Shown: positions 35,356 to 47,831 of the stretch, in pieces
Layout: each line of letters starts with the position of its first letter
How positions within the stretch are numbered: the first letter of the stretch is position 1
Program-made: the position numbers and the translations under genes
Notes under the pieces: generated by a model
The model's database searches: none
What the model was told of the DNA's origin: nothing
What the model saw: the letters and a program-made list of their open reading frames with translations, nothing else
DNA from: Lithospermum erythrorhizon
Lineage: Eukaryota; Streptophyta; Magnoliopsida; Boraginales; Boraginaceae
Assembly: GCA_019722365.1 (NCBI GenBank)
Contig: JADFUC010002229.1
Span: 1-64,000 of the forward strand
Length of the DNA: 64,000 nt
Direction of reading: 5' to 3'

Positions 35356-36480
35356 TGGCCGAAAAATGAAAGTGTTGATGGAGATAATATACAAGATCAA
35401 AATAATGAAAATCTACAAGCTGCCTCCATGCGATTTAGAACCTCAACGCACTTATCCCATTATGTATTATGTGTACTTCAAAATGCAAATAATTTTAGGT
35501 TCAACCGTATGATTCAATTGTTTCCTAATTTTCATGGCTTTGAATCCGAAAATTCTTATTTGCATTTAAAAGAATTTAAAGAAATTTGTGCTACATTTGG
35601 TGAACATGTATGTACTCAAGAATCAGTTAAGCTAAAGTTGTTTCTCTCTCTTAAAGATATAAAAACATGGCTCAATTCCCTTCTAAACCAGGTTCAATTA
35701 CATCTAGCAACAAATTCAAACCAAATTCTTGAAAAGTTCTTTCCAATTAATAAAACAAATTCTTAAAGCAAAGAATCAAATATATTTTTTCAAAACCCAA
35801 GCAACAATGAACAATATTTCAAATGTCGGAACGCTTTTAAGGATTTGTTAAATTCTTGTTTTCACTCATGGTTTGGAAAATTGAGAAATGTGAGTTTTTT
35901 CTATGAAGGTTTAAATTCTCGAAACAAAAAATTGTGAGAAATACGTAATGGTGAATTTGGGGATAAAATCCCAAAGATGCACGGGTATTTAGACCATTTA
36001 CTTGTACAATTTCAATCTTCGTATAATGAAATATTTTGAAGGTTCAATTAAATCTAATGTTGAGAATGCTAACAAAGAAAAATGCAATCTTAGTCAAGTA
36101 GAAGATTTAAGTGCTAGGCTTGCTAGTTTAACTAAACAAGTCAAAGCATGCAATTAAAGAAACCCAAGGAAGAAAATTTATGCAGTAATAACGATATGTG
36201 ATATAGTTATATTGATGGACATCAACTAAAGAATGTCCAAAACTTCCTATATTTCAAGAGATGTCATGAACAAGAAAAAATATAATGTCTAATTATAAGA
36301 AACCATATCCATTCGCATTTTCTCCGAAACATACAATCCAAATTGAGAAACCAGACCCAAAATTTAGTTGGAGAAACGATAATAATGCACAACCTTTACC
36401 TAACCAAAATACTTAACTCAAATTTTACCACATACAACAAGCCACAAACAAACTATAGAAGAAACTATTCTAAATATGAG
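35356..36480 (+). pseudogene. Athila-like gypsy gag remnant
   Basis: 35428-35766 encodes MIQLFPNFHGFESENSYLHL, then FKEICATFG and VKLKLFLSLKDIKTWLNSL, the plant retrotransposon Gag domain (PF03732-type; family F.G.P.EDP..HL..F..IC and LR.F.FSL...A..WL). Further broken pieces near 36290-36410 show the PYPFAFSP and FSWRND-like blocks typical of Athila gag C-termini. Sequence after about 36480 no longer resembles the element, so protease and pol are missing. Confidence 0.85.
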
Positions 36481-38190
36481 ATATTTGAAATAGTAACCGT
36501 TGAACACCCGATTGTATAACCGATTTACCTATATTTAAGTTAAGTTTGTATATACGTTCGATTATATAAGAATGTTCATATTGTGATACCTCGACGTGAC
36601 ATTAGGGGCTGGCGGATGGCTTACTTAGGGTCCGCTCATAACCAATATACTAACATATAATGTTCGATTAACATTTATTAGTATATGACATTTGTCAATC
36701 AAGCCTAAGAGGTCACACACATACAACAAAAGAGAGTCATAATGTAATTATAACTTTCGGGGGTTTAAAATGGGACTATGTAAGAACATTGGGGCGAAAT
36801 TCCAATTGTTGGAACTCACCCCTAGTTCGACTAAAGTGGGGAAGTGGATAATCTGTTCCTGCATCTTTCTTTGTAGCATAATTCCCATAATATTCTAACT
36901 ACCCACTTAACTTGCCTTTTTATTTTGTAGTGGGATGCTAGTCGGTAAGATTCTAACTCCCCCTTCCCCTGGGCTTCGCTCGACTACTTCGAGGAGTGGA
37001 AGAGTTTTGTTCAATCAGACCCACCTCGCCTCGAGTCGCACCGAGGTTGACGTTATCAACCTCAGATATCCGAGTCACCACACGATGGTTGACAACAACC
37101 GCTTGAAAACCACAATAAAACCCGGAGTAGTTTGATAAAGTGAAATGGTTCAAAATTCAAAATATTTTCATACGTAGTATAACGATCGTGGCATCACCTA
37201 ATCCAAATCCAAAATCTACACACCTCATAACATTACCACATCTAAAATACTCCATAAAACGGTTTATAAATTTTCAAATACCAAACAAAATACTTAATGC
37301 CCGAGTACATCAAATGAGCGAGAATAAAGAAAAGATGCCATCATGGTGATCCTAGCCACCCGCCTCTCACCTAAGTAAAATCAACGGATTACTCTAACTC
37401 AACCGGGCTTCCCAAATGGCACCACAATCAAGGTCAGCGGGTAAACTCGATGTACCTTAGTGAAACGTATCACCCGGTGGTAACTTATCCATCCCAATGC
37501 TTATACTCAACCAAAGATATCGACGAAATGATGAGTATATATATATATATAAAATAAAAAAGAATAAATTCAAGTAATTATGAAGGCCACAATAATAATA
37601 ATCATCATCAACATATGTACACATTTTAGAGGACCTTAACTTTACGTTTAACCTACATGTTATACCCAGAAATAGCATATCATATAATCAAGCGAGCAAA
37701 AAAACATAAGTTCTCAAATACAACGGTTATACGACAATAACAATATAACAAAACTCCTGGAAACAAGACCATGACATTATCATTTTCGACGCTAGCCGAC
37801 ATCCACCCAATGTCAACACAATGCAAGACAATGCACACAATAACTGTATCCGATATTATTTATATATTATCATGTCTTTCTTTGAGGGCTCACCCACGTA
37901 ACAGCAATATAATATCATATTCTTTTCCCCGGCAAGCTCACCCTTCGCTCACCCATAAAATATCATATCCTTTTCCCAACAGCTCACCTTTCCTCGACCA
38001 CCCCTACAATATCACAACACACACCCCATCCGCATAAACAACCTCTACATGCGACTCCAACATGCCCACATCCTAATATGGGCGTGACTATTCTCTATAC
38101 GGCCAAACATGACCAACAACCAACATCACACCAAAACATACCAACCATGACCAAACACAACCACACACCACTCAATGTCTTAACTTTGTC
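36481..38190. other. Non-coding segment, partly strongly G-poor
   Basis: No gene is supported. 36900-37130 is locally GC-rich, including CGAGGAGTGGAAG and CCTCGCCTCGAGTCGCACCGAGG. From about 37740 to 38170 the plus strand is very poor in G and rich in A and C (for example repeated CTCACCC, CCAACA and CATACCAAC words). A short (AT)n lies at about 37533-37547. This may be an untranslated or LTR part of an element I cannot identify. Confidence 0.4.
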
Positions 38191-40186
38191 TAAGCGTGCT
38201 ATATGTTGCAATAATAATCCTTGATTATATTACACTTATCTTCAATGTCTAACTTTTGACTATATCCTTTGATTATCTCAAAAAATAATATTAAATCACT
38301 TCATAAGTCTCAAAATATTTGTATATTAAGAAAAAATATTTTATTAATTTTCCTCTATTACCTTTTTTTTCCTCCTCTTTTTACCTTATATTAATATAGG
38401 TGATCATTATAGCTCTCATGATAAAAATTAAAACTAAAAACCAAAGTATAAACAATCATATATATATATAAACAAACGAGCATTTTTATTATAAACAATC
38501 AACAAATATATATGCAATATTAAGACGAAGGGAGTACATGGCAATTACAAAGAATAATAGATGAAAATATCTATAAATAATAACCGTTTTCTATCTATTT
38601 ATTAACCATTCCTTTCTTTTAGTTACATTACACATGAAAAGTATAAGCTTTTAATGATCCTAAAGTATAAACGCATGTAATAATAATTGTGCATCGTATT
38701 CATATATAAACGCATGTAATAATAATTGTCTACTATAAGCTTTAATGATCCTAAGGTATTGTTAAGAGATATTCAATAGATAATGTTCAATTATTTATTA
38801 ACCATTCCTTTGTTGATCAAGTCCTTTTAATGTTGGTTTTTATTTCTACAAAATTGATTGTTTATCATATGTTTTGAGCAATATTTTTGTAAGACGGTTT
38901 CGTAGAATTTTTGAAAAGAAATCTTTTGTAGCATGTTCATTGATCGACATTATTATACCATTTCTAGAAACAAATGAATACAACATTTTAATATATTATT
39001 CAAAATATAATATTCTTTTAAAAAATTATTTGGTCAAAATTTAAAATTAGACAATATTTTATGAATATTTAATTTTGTCAGTCAAATTGTCATGTCTATC
39101 CAATAATGGAGTATATATTGAGGAACGCTGGAGTCCTGGGGAATGAAAGGAATCCCACTCGTCTGGTAATATTTAGCTTCGAAATGTTGCTCAATAAATG
39201 GTTAGTAATATTTCCAGTATATATATAATGTATGACTTGTGAGTATAGAATAATTATTAAATCGATTGGTCAACTTATTATCCTGTATCAATGTAATTAA
39301 AGAAATTAAAGGAATGGTTAATAAATAATAATTGCATTATTATCATGAAAACATGTATTTATCATTATTATCATATGTCCTAAGGGCGCAAGATATACAA
39401 ATTAAAATAAATAAAAATTTAATTTTATCTGATGGTATTAAAGAAAAAGATTGTGATATGCAAAATTATTCTTAAAATAACTAAAAATATAAATTACAGC
39501 ATGACTTAGGTAACACAAAAAATTAAAATTAAACAATGTATTTCGACTATCAATATAGTTTTCTCTCAAAGCAATGATAGGTTACTGTTGGCCTAATCCT
39601 TTTAGAGATTAAATCATCTAAATATAAACGAGGAAATTATGTCGTTAAACACAAGCATACATGCAAGTTGTATCAAAATATGCATAATTCATGCAAAGTT
39701 TTTTAATTAAGTCATACGGTAAATACTTGAATATATCTTTTATTATAGCAGGCATGAATTGAACACATTTAAGTTATAAAAAGTTAAAGTTGACAAAATG
39801 ACACCAAATCCTATTTCTTTAAGTGATATGATGTCCTTTCTCACGCATGTAATAATAATAATTTAGTTGGTCAAATAAATATACAAACTTTGGAAAGTTA
39901 CTGAGAAAACAGCGAGGATTATAAAATCGTTCCTACTTGGAAATCTACCGTTGACCCTTTAAATGCGATTAAACATTGCATACATCGGGCGACAAGTGTA
40001 GTAATGAGTTTTTTGTTAGGCTAGAAAATTTAATTTGAGAAATAAAAATTAGTGAATGACCAAAAATTTGAAATAGACGATGGATGTCAACATGCTACCA
40101 AATTAAGTAGTGGATGTCTACACCTTTTTTATTTCAATAACTTGAAGCTCACAATAACTGACGTTAATTTTTTGGTATCATGATCA
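38191..40186. other. AT-rich non-coding sequence with inverted and direct repeats
   Basis: No gene is supported. It contains a long inverted repeat (38594-38630 against 39291-39328) and a local direct duplication (AAGCTTTTAATGATCCTAAAG at about 38646 and again at about 38739; AAACGCATGTAATAATAATTGT at about 38669 and 38708). Listed separately where clear. Confidence 0.55.
38594..39328. repeat. Inverted-repeat-bounded segment, possible MITE
   Basis: Left arm 38594-38630 (core TTTATTAACCATTCCTTTC, then TTTTAGTTACATTA) pairs with right arm 39291-39328 (ATGTAATTAAAGAAA then AAAGGAATGGTTAATAAAT) with few mismatches over about 37 bp. A third copy of the core, TTATTTATTAACCATTCCTTTG, lies at about 38790. 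The enclosed ~735 bp has no coding potential. Confidence 0.55.
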
Positions 40187-42723
40187 GGGATGGAACCAGG
40201 ATGTAAAAGTAAGGGGGGTCAAGTTGAAATAAAAATATTGTATATAACTTGTAAAATAATACTTCATAGTAAAAATGATAAAATTCATCTTAAAGGTACT
40301 CTACGGCCTTTTATTCTATCAAAGTCTTCAATAATGCTATCAGTAGAGATATTTTCAACTATTTCTCTTTCTATATAAATAATCAAAGAATAAAGAAAGA
40401 AATCTATCGTCCATCTTATTTCGATCAAACCGATTAACGTATGTTCATAGCGAGGAAAATAATCGTTCAACGTTGTTGTAATCTTTTGGAAGGGTTAGAA
40501 TACGAATCAATCTATCTATAAGAGGATAAATAGTAGATTTTCCTGTTCTCACAGTGTTTGACATAACTTCGAGATATTATAGGGTATTCTTGAACTCTGG
40601 ATGATCAATAATGTCTTCCTTATAGTGCCTCAACAGAATCTTTAGAATATCTTTTTCATTATTCATGAAATCTTCTGAGTAGAATGTCTCAACAAGTCGA
40701 CAAATACTTTCCACATTGAACATTTTATAGCCATCTCTAAGATCCAAAGCCACACAAAGAACAAGCAACTCATTAGTTGTTTCATTGAACCTGTTGTTCA
40801 ATTCTGCCAAATTAAAATCTATAGTTGCATTAAACAAATCAAAGTGATAATGATGCTCCATAGTCATAGGATTAGTCATCTCTTGTCTCTGGCGATTTCG
40901 AGCACGACCAACAAAATAAAAAGCACTCATTTGAGGAACTTCTATACCTTCTTTTTGACAAAATAATTTCACCTTTTCTATGAATTGTTCCCATCGGCAT
41001 CTACAAGTAGTTGGTGCACCTTAGTACTTTTCAAAGATCAATCGCATTTAATATGTCTTGAGACTTCCTTTGAAGCAATTGGCAAAGATCATGACTGATT
41101 TCCAAAATCTCCTTCATCATATGCAAGATAAAAACAAATTCAAAGGATGTTAGAGTTTTGTAAGCTCCCTCGGCATCCCCTCGTTGGCTTGATCCCGCTT
41201 CCGTCGCGTATATACTCAATCGGTGCAAGTTGGTGAGAAGCAGTTTCAGTAAACTACAAACAGAATTATAATGTGACCCGCATCGAGTGTCACCTGCCCG
41301 TTGCAAACATTGACTCTGATTCAAAGCTTTTCTAGTCTCCAAATCATCATGGGCTACCAACATTGCTATTTCATTAGCTTGACATCCATCAAATTTCTGG
41401 ATTAACTACGCAGACTACGGCACAATTTATAATGAATGGTAATTTATTTTCAAAAAAATCATTCTGAGATCCTATCTCTGCTTGGTACAACGGGCCAATT
41501 AGATTTGATAGGCAAAATAGTAAGACAAAACCCAGGCAAATCGACATTCGGTAAAACCGAGCTCTTAATCCATTAACCTACCACTCATATTACTAAGCGC
41601 CATCCTTAACCGATACGGATATTATGCACACTTAGTCCATGTTCATTCAGAAGAAAAAACATAGCATCTTTAAGTGTTTCAGCTATAGTATTACGAACAT
41701 GAATCAAATCCAGAAGCCTTTCTTGAATAAAACCACCCTCATTCACATATCTCCATATGACCGCCCATTGTTCCTTGTTAGACTTATCCATGAGACTCAT
41801 CAACTAGAATACAAAATTTAGCATTTCCAATTTCTTGGCAATTACATTGTAGGCACCACTTGTTATGGAGGGTTTTTACAAAATTTCTTTGAACTTTAGG
41901 AGATGTGTATGTAGCATTTTGGGCGTTTTCAAAATTCTGGCCTTCTCCATCATTAAGACATAAAAGCGGAAGTAATGCAAAGAAAATTATCTCGATTAAG
42001 AGAATTTTCTTTCATCACATACGTAAAGGGAGACCTTGATAAGTGAGAAATCGAACACTAACCAATTGGCTTCAAGTCTTAAGCGATTTTCCTTCTTCCT
42101 TCTTAGTATGCTTATTAATCACTTTATCAGTAATGTAAGATGAATTCCTCAAGTAATCATACATTTAGCACGTCATGGGATGAGTTTAATTGACCCATAT
42201 GTTGCTTGAGAGCACAATCATTACCATTTACTTTTCTCCAATTTTGAAATCCTCCACTAATAAATGCAATCGACTTCTCTGATGGTTTTCTGAATAGATA
42301 ACAAGGAAGACAATATGCAGCATGAGTAGATGGAGAATACTCTAACCAATCAGGATATAACTTATACCAAGAAGCTTTCGTCTGCGGTGTTGGCCATTAC
42401 TTGAATGAAATTACTTATTTTGGTTGATGAGTCCACATTTGGATATATGCATGCAGATAATGATCTAATTCATTAGAGAATATACATGCTCGAGGTTTTA
42501 ATCGAGTCTCGGATAATATCTCCCTTGCTTTACGTTTCTTTATGTTTTTGTAGAATCGATTCAAAACACCATTTTTCAAGATGTGTCGTATCAATGTTGT
42601 CATTATTTTCAGTAGGAATTGAATCATTAGTCACCGATGTAGTTGTTTCTGTAATTGAGACAGTTGAGGGTTCTCTCTTTTTAAAAAAGGAGTCAATTAT
42701 TTTGATTCTTTTATTTGCCATTT
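40187..42723 (-). pseudogene. hAT transposase relic, TTF-zinc-finger/DUF4371 type
   Basis: Read on the minus strand, the N-terminus starts at 42721 (IKIIDSFFKKREPS). It is followed by a DLERDPG-like region, RAYIQMWTHQPK (about 42430), then LEYSPSTHAAYCLPCYLF and FISGGFQNW (about 42230-42340), the TTF-type zinc finger. 41606-41803 has NKEQWAVIWRYVNEGGFIQER. 41031-41363 has LQRAGDTRCGSHYNSV, the RWGSH-like catalytic block. 40577-40972 is a 131-residue intact stretch of the following region. 40285-40470 carries the hAT-dimerisation tail (YIEREI..FDRIKGRR). Plant relatives are often annotated as zinc finger MYM-type protein 1-like. The expected GQGYDGASNM region is replaced by about 190 unrelated bases (41400-41590). 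The 40187 end (GGGATGGAACCAGGATG) resembles a terminal repeat. Confidence 0.88.
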
Positions 42724-43869
42724 CTGATAATCAATACCAACAAAATATTACAAACCAAAAAATTATATTAAAAAAATATAACTCTATAAATTATTAACAA
42801 AGAAAAAATGCTACCAATTATCGAAAACTTATATTACGTACTAAACAATTTACGTACTAAATAATTTAAGAATATAAATCAATAAAATAAATAATATGAC
42901 TTACTGTATAACTTTAGACAAGTATTTGAGGCTAAGCCTTGAAGCAAAATTGTAGTATTATAAGTACTTGATGATTGATGAGCACTCGAGCAGCCAATTA
43001 TGATGATTGATGAGCGAGTAAGCGCGGGTTACTTTTCAATAATATGACTCACCGGTGTGGATGACGCTTTGGACCTTGGGAGTTTGATTGTATAAAATAA
43101 AAATTTATTAAATATTTTGCCTGAAACCCACATTAATAACCCACAGTTAAGAGCCCATGTTACTATGTAATAGAGCAATAAGTAGTCTTTGTCTAAAAGG
43201 CATAGACAAAAAGTAATAGAAATAAAAGGCATGGGCGAGATTCGATCACAGGCCACGAGGAAGTAGTCTGTCTTTTTTCGGTGCGAGGGGGCCATCGAAC
43301 TCTGGCTCATTTGTTATGCATGCATCGCACATATAATATATAGATATTTCTAAAAAGTCGGGGGGACTAGCGGTTCGCCTGATATAATCATTGGCCCCCG
43401 ATCGATGTTGTAGTAAACGTATATTCTACATTGCTACTTGGGCTTACTCACGCAAATTGACAATGCAAACAAGTTTGGAAGTTGATAAAAAATATCGGGA
43501 GTTTGATTCGAATCAGAGGGATAATAAGTTTTCCAAGTAAGCACCTCCAAAGCTAGTGCTTTTAGTGAGAATTTCCATGATTATTATTAGCCACCAGCAC
43601 AATGAAAATAACTAAATTACGACCCCTCCGTCCATCCAATTTTAATTGAGACTTATTTCTATTTTTGGTATCCAACTTTAGTCGTTCAATTTCTAAAAAA
43701 AAAATCTATTATATTCACTTATCCTCGTTTGCTAATGAGATATAGTGGGAACCGCAGATTATGGATGGTAGTAATCATAATAAGATTCATTGGATCTATT
43801 GATGCGTAGATTGTTGGATCAAGTTTTTTCTGAAGATCGTGTTGTCATAACGGTTGACATGCGATGCGT
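42724..43869. other. Non-coding gap between hAT relic and second SIRE element
   Basis: No gene is supported. It may hold the promoter-proximal end of the minus-strand hAT element; a GGGGGGACTAGC...GGCCCCCGATCG stretch at 43361-43404 is a weak candidate terminus. At about 43621 CGACCCCTCCGTCCATCC resembles one end of a Stowaway-like MITE, unpaired. Confidence 0.4.
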
Positions 43870-44672
43870 TACCATGTATTATCTACCGCACAGTATCAAA
43901 GCGATGAGGCTTTCGGATGTCTCGCTTGCATCAATCGGATTTCAGAGATATATGCGTATAAAAGAATAGGTGATATATGAAGATCTCGAAAATATATTCC
44001 TTGAAGATCAAAGTTGTTTTAATAAGGCAAGCATTGGAGTCATATTAGGACTCGTATACTTATGGCAGGCGGTGGATCTCAAATCAAAGACCTTACTATA
44101 TTAAAGACCGAAACCCTACAACACCTACACTATATAAAGGCGTTGATTTAAAGAATGAAAACCACCAAAATAATTTATTTACAACAAAGCATTCTTGCAT
44201 TGATAGAGACAAATTTTTATTCATATTTAGTGTAGGTCACTTGTGTGTTGAAGAAGTGTCTGTCTTACAAGTATTATGCGTTATAACGCTCCGTTGTAAT
44301 AATCATTGAGCTTTTTCATTGGAATTATTATAAGTCAAACAGGAGAGTGTTGACAAGGGGAGAAAGAGAAGATAGGTGAATCTTAGTCTTAGAAAATAGA
44401 TTGAAGGTTAGTTAGGGTGTAAGTAGAATGTGGAGCATTTGTAAGACCCTACTTGTAGTACTTCATATTACATAATTTGAAGTTCTCCACTGGGCAAAAT
44501 TTGCCTCAGGGCGTAAGTGCAACTACGGCGGGCGGGTTACTCATCTCGGAGTTATTTAATTTATAGCCGTTTATTTATTTATTGTGTTTTGCTTAATTAT
44601 AAGAATCAGGGTATTGGTAATTTGTTGGTTGGACACTTGGCAGGTTTTCTAGGAAAGTTCACAACGTTTTCA
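43870..44672 (+). repeat. 5' LTR, SIRE-type copy 2
   Basis: The start is slightly eroded (TACCATGTATTATC where the partner has TGTCATGTATTATC); the end is GTTTTCA. It includes a TATA-like CACTATATAAAGG at about 44128. An 82-bp block at 44031-44112 is identical to 51850-51931 in the 3' LTR. Confidence 0.88.
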
Positions 44673-45324
44673 ATTGAGTATCGAGGCGGGCACTCGACAT
44701 ACAGACTGAGATTTGAGTGAACTCATAAACACATAAAAAAAATGGAAGCTAATAAGGAGTGAGGATCGTCCTTGAGCCACTACAATTGGATGGAAAAGAA
44801 TTATCCCATCTTTTGGAAGGCGAAATGATTGCTTTTAAATCAGTTGATTCCAAAATATGAAGTCTATAATTTTACGGATGGGCGGCTCATACAAGGCCGT
44901 CGAAGAGGATGAGGAAGAGTTGTGAAGACTGAGGCAGAAAGGACTCCTGCAGAGGATGAGTTAGCTCTTGGAAATGACAAGGCCATGAATGCCATTTTTT
45001 TCGCGGTTGTTGACCACCCCAACATGTTGAATGATTAGTAATTGCCTTTGTTGCTAAGGAAGCATGGAAATGTGCAAACAACTTATAAAAGAACTATCAA
45101 GGTTAGGATGCCAAGGCTTGACAACTAACAACGGATAAGGAAACTACTAAGATGGAAGGGATGATATTCGCGCCCGTAGCACGGGATTAATGACATGGAA
45201 AATGAGGCTTTTGCACTTGGAGAACCCATATCAAATGAGAAGCAAGTACGAAGGTTCAGGACCGATTCGATCGTAGTTTGAGAGCAAAGTTACTGCTATT
45301 GAAGAGGCACAAGATCTTAGCAAC

Positions 45325-46414
45325 ATGAGGCTTGATGATCTGATTGGAAATCTCACAACTTATGAAATGAAGATTGACTCCATTGAGCCAGTCAAGAAGA
45401 AAGAAATTTCCCTCAATGTTAGCTGCAAGGAGGGAGATGAGGAAGATCTTAAGGAAACCATGAGTCTGCTGGCCAAAAACTTCAACAAAACTATGAAAAG
45501 ATTCAATAAGAAACCGTATACAGCAGGAGAGAATTCAAGTGGCAATGACAGACGGTTTGACAACTGGAAGAAGAATAAATCTATAGAAGGAGGCAACATG
45601 AGCTATTCAAGTTCAATGTCCAAATTATATCAAGAAACAGACCAAGAGTTATTACACCACTCATTCCGATGAAGACTCTGATGATGAGGAAGGAAGAAAT
45701 GGACAAAACACATTTGTTGCCTTCACTGCACAAATTCATAATGAAAGTGTAAAATCTACGGTGAGTCACATTCGGCTGGCTTGACATCGGTGTGTGAATT
45801 AGATCGACAATGAAGAATTGATAGCCAATTACAAAATACTTTTTCAAAAGTGGATTAAGTTAACTCAAATGTATTCTTTTGTGGAAGGTGAAAAGAAACA
45901 GTTGATCATGGTAAATATGGGACTTACCAAGATGATTGAAGATCAAAAGATTGAGATTGGAATTCTAGAGGGAAGAATTCAAACTATGACAAGAGGTATC
46001 AAGATGATGAATTCTAGCACTGAAATTCTTGACGAAATTCTGGAGAAAGGGAAAAGGAATGTGTCCAACTCTGGAATTGGATGTACTGAAAGAGAGGCCA
46101 GACGAAAGGGTCCAGCTACTACAACTTGGGTTGTCTCAAGTCATCAACAGAATGTGCAATCTCCTAATTTTGAAAAGAGAACTGTAATCACTACTCGGCC
46201 AGAGAAAAAGGGAAGAAGGAAGTATGATCGGAGGTGTTATCATTGTGGAAAAAGAGGCCATATAGCTCCATACTGTTACAAAATATATGGTAGAGGTCGA
46301 AGCAAGTATTACTTATCCAAGATGAAATGGGTTAAGAAAGAACCAGTACTGAGCAATGTAGTGTTTACTTCTCTGAAAGCAACTGCATGGGAAGGATGGT
46401 ATTTTGATAGTTGA
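45325..46414 (+). pseudogene. SIRE-type gag remnant, copy 2
   Basis: 45325-45672 reads DDLIGNLTTYEMKIDS, LLAKNFNKTMKRFNKKPY and a Lys/Asn-rich tail. At the position where copy 1 has a complete CCHC knuckle (26410) this copy runs from the Gly/Ser linker straight into the knuckle's last residues, in a shifted frame, so that knuckle is largely deleted. 45818-46414 encodes a coiled coil (ILEGRIQTMTRGIKMMNSS) and a separate intact CCHC motif, CYHCGKRGHIAPYC (about 46234-46275). It ends at WYFDS where a stop replaces the Gly of the protease-type D-S-G triad. Confidence 0.85.
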
Positions 46415-46426
46415 TGCTTTAGACAT

Positions 46427-47700
46427 ATGACAGGAAACAAATCTTACTTAAATAAAGTAGAGAAACTACAAGGAGACTGTGTCACTTTTGGAGGGAGCAA
46501 AATATCAAGAGGCAATTTGTCTAGTATGGATGGATTGTCAAAACTGAAGAATGTGTTATTAGTCGATGGTTTGGCCAGTCAATCTAAATCGACATCGACT
46601 AAGCGTATGATGAAGGAATGGAGGTTGTCTTTACTAAGGATGCTTGCGTGGTTAGCAATAATCAGAATGAGGCAATAATGAAAGGTACTAGGTCTCCTGA
46701 CAACTGTTACCTTTGGACACCACATAGGGCCATGTCCTGCAAAACAGATGAAGATGTTGATCTCTGGCATAGAAAGTTATGGCACACTAACTACCGAAAT
46801 ATTCAACAATTCATCTCTAAAGAAGTTGTAACAAGTCTTCCAAAACTGAATATTAAGGAAAAGACGTATGGCGAATGTCAAATTGGGAAGCAGACCAAGG
46901 TGTGCCGTCAAATTTGCTACAATGATGGTCCGCAACTAGAATACTGGAACTATTGCACATGGACTTGATGGGGCCAATGCAAGTGGAGAGCATAGGAGGA
47001 AAGAAGTATATCTATGTCTGTGTGGATGATTTCTCCAGATACACATGGGTTGAATTCCTCAGAGAAAAATCAGATGTCTTTGATGTTTGACTGACTTGCC
47101 ACTTAGCGAGTTTTAGAGGAAAAGGGGTGACCATCATCAGAATTAGGAGTGATCATGGGAAAAGAATTTGAAGAAAATTCGAGGTTTATTGACACACCTT
47201 TCAGAAGGAATCGAGACATGAGTTTTCAGCCCCATCACTCCTCAGCAAAATGGCATTGTTGAAAGGAAGAATAGGACTATACAAGAAATGGCCAAAGTTA
47301 TGCTCCATGCGAAGAAGCTTCTGTAAGATTTTGGTGAAAATTTATTAACACTATGCCATATTCTGTCGAATCACTCTTCGTCCTGGAACAAAACAATACA
47401 ACATATGAAAATATGAAGGGGAATATTCAATATTTTCATATCTTTGGTAGTGTTTGTTATATTCTTGTTGATAGGGACCAACGACAAAAATTTGATGTTA
47501 AAGGGGATGAAGGGATATTTATTGGATATTCCAAAAATAGCAGGGCCTTGAGAGTGTATAACAACAGCACACAATCTATCATGGAATCCATAAATGTCAA
47601 AGTGGTTGACCCGGGATCCTTTTCCAGGAAGAGGACGAAGAAGAAACCGTCAGCTGTCGATCAATTTGTCCTGCGTGTGCAGTCGAACAACGGTCATTAG
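46427..47700 (+). pseudogene. SIRE-type protease/integrase remnant, copy 2
   Basis: 46427-46600 follows the protease with GSKISRGNL. 46618-46968 holds the pre-integrase zinc-binding region (LWHRKLWHTN, CQIGKQT). Shifted frames at 46950-47080 show MDLMGPMQVE and CVDDFSRYTWVEFL, the start of the integrase core with its first catalytic Asp. 47226-47320 gives ITPQQNGIVERKNRTIQEM with the catalytic Glu. 47353-47700 is the integrase C-terminal region (FGSVCYILVDRDQRQKFD, GIFIGYSKNSRALRVYN). Three frame breaks separate these pieces. Confidence 0.88.
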
Positions 47701-47831
47701 AAAACAATAATGATGTTACAACTGAACTTGATAGCAATATTGAACCAGCTGCACGTATTCAGAAGACTCATCCTGTTAGCAATATAATAGGTGAGATAGG
47801 AGGAGGTATAGCTACTAGAAAGAAGGACAAG

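Noticed and set aside
37720..38040. 88-codon ORF at 37771 as a real gene
   Set aside because: Composition reflects the G-poor segment; no conserved motif and no splice or promoter context.
43230..43320. tRNA-like words (GATTCGATCACAGG, CGAACTCTGGCTC)
   Set aside because: No cloverleaf could be folded and no A-box/B-box pair at the correct spacing.
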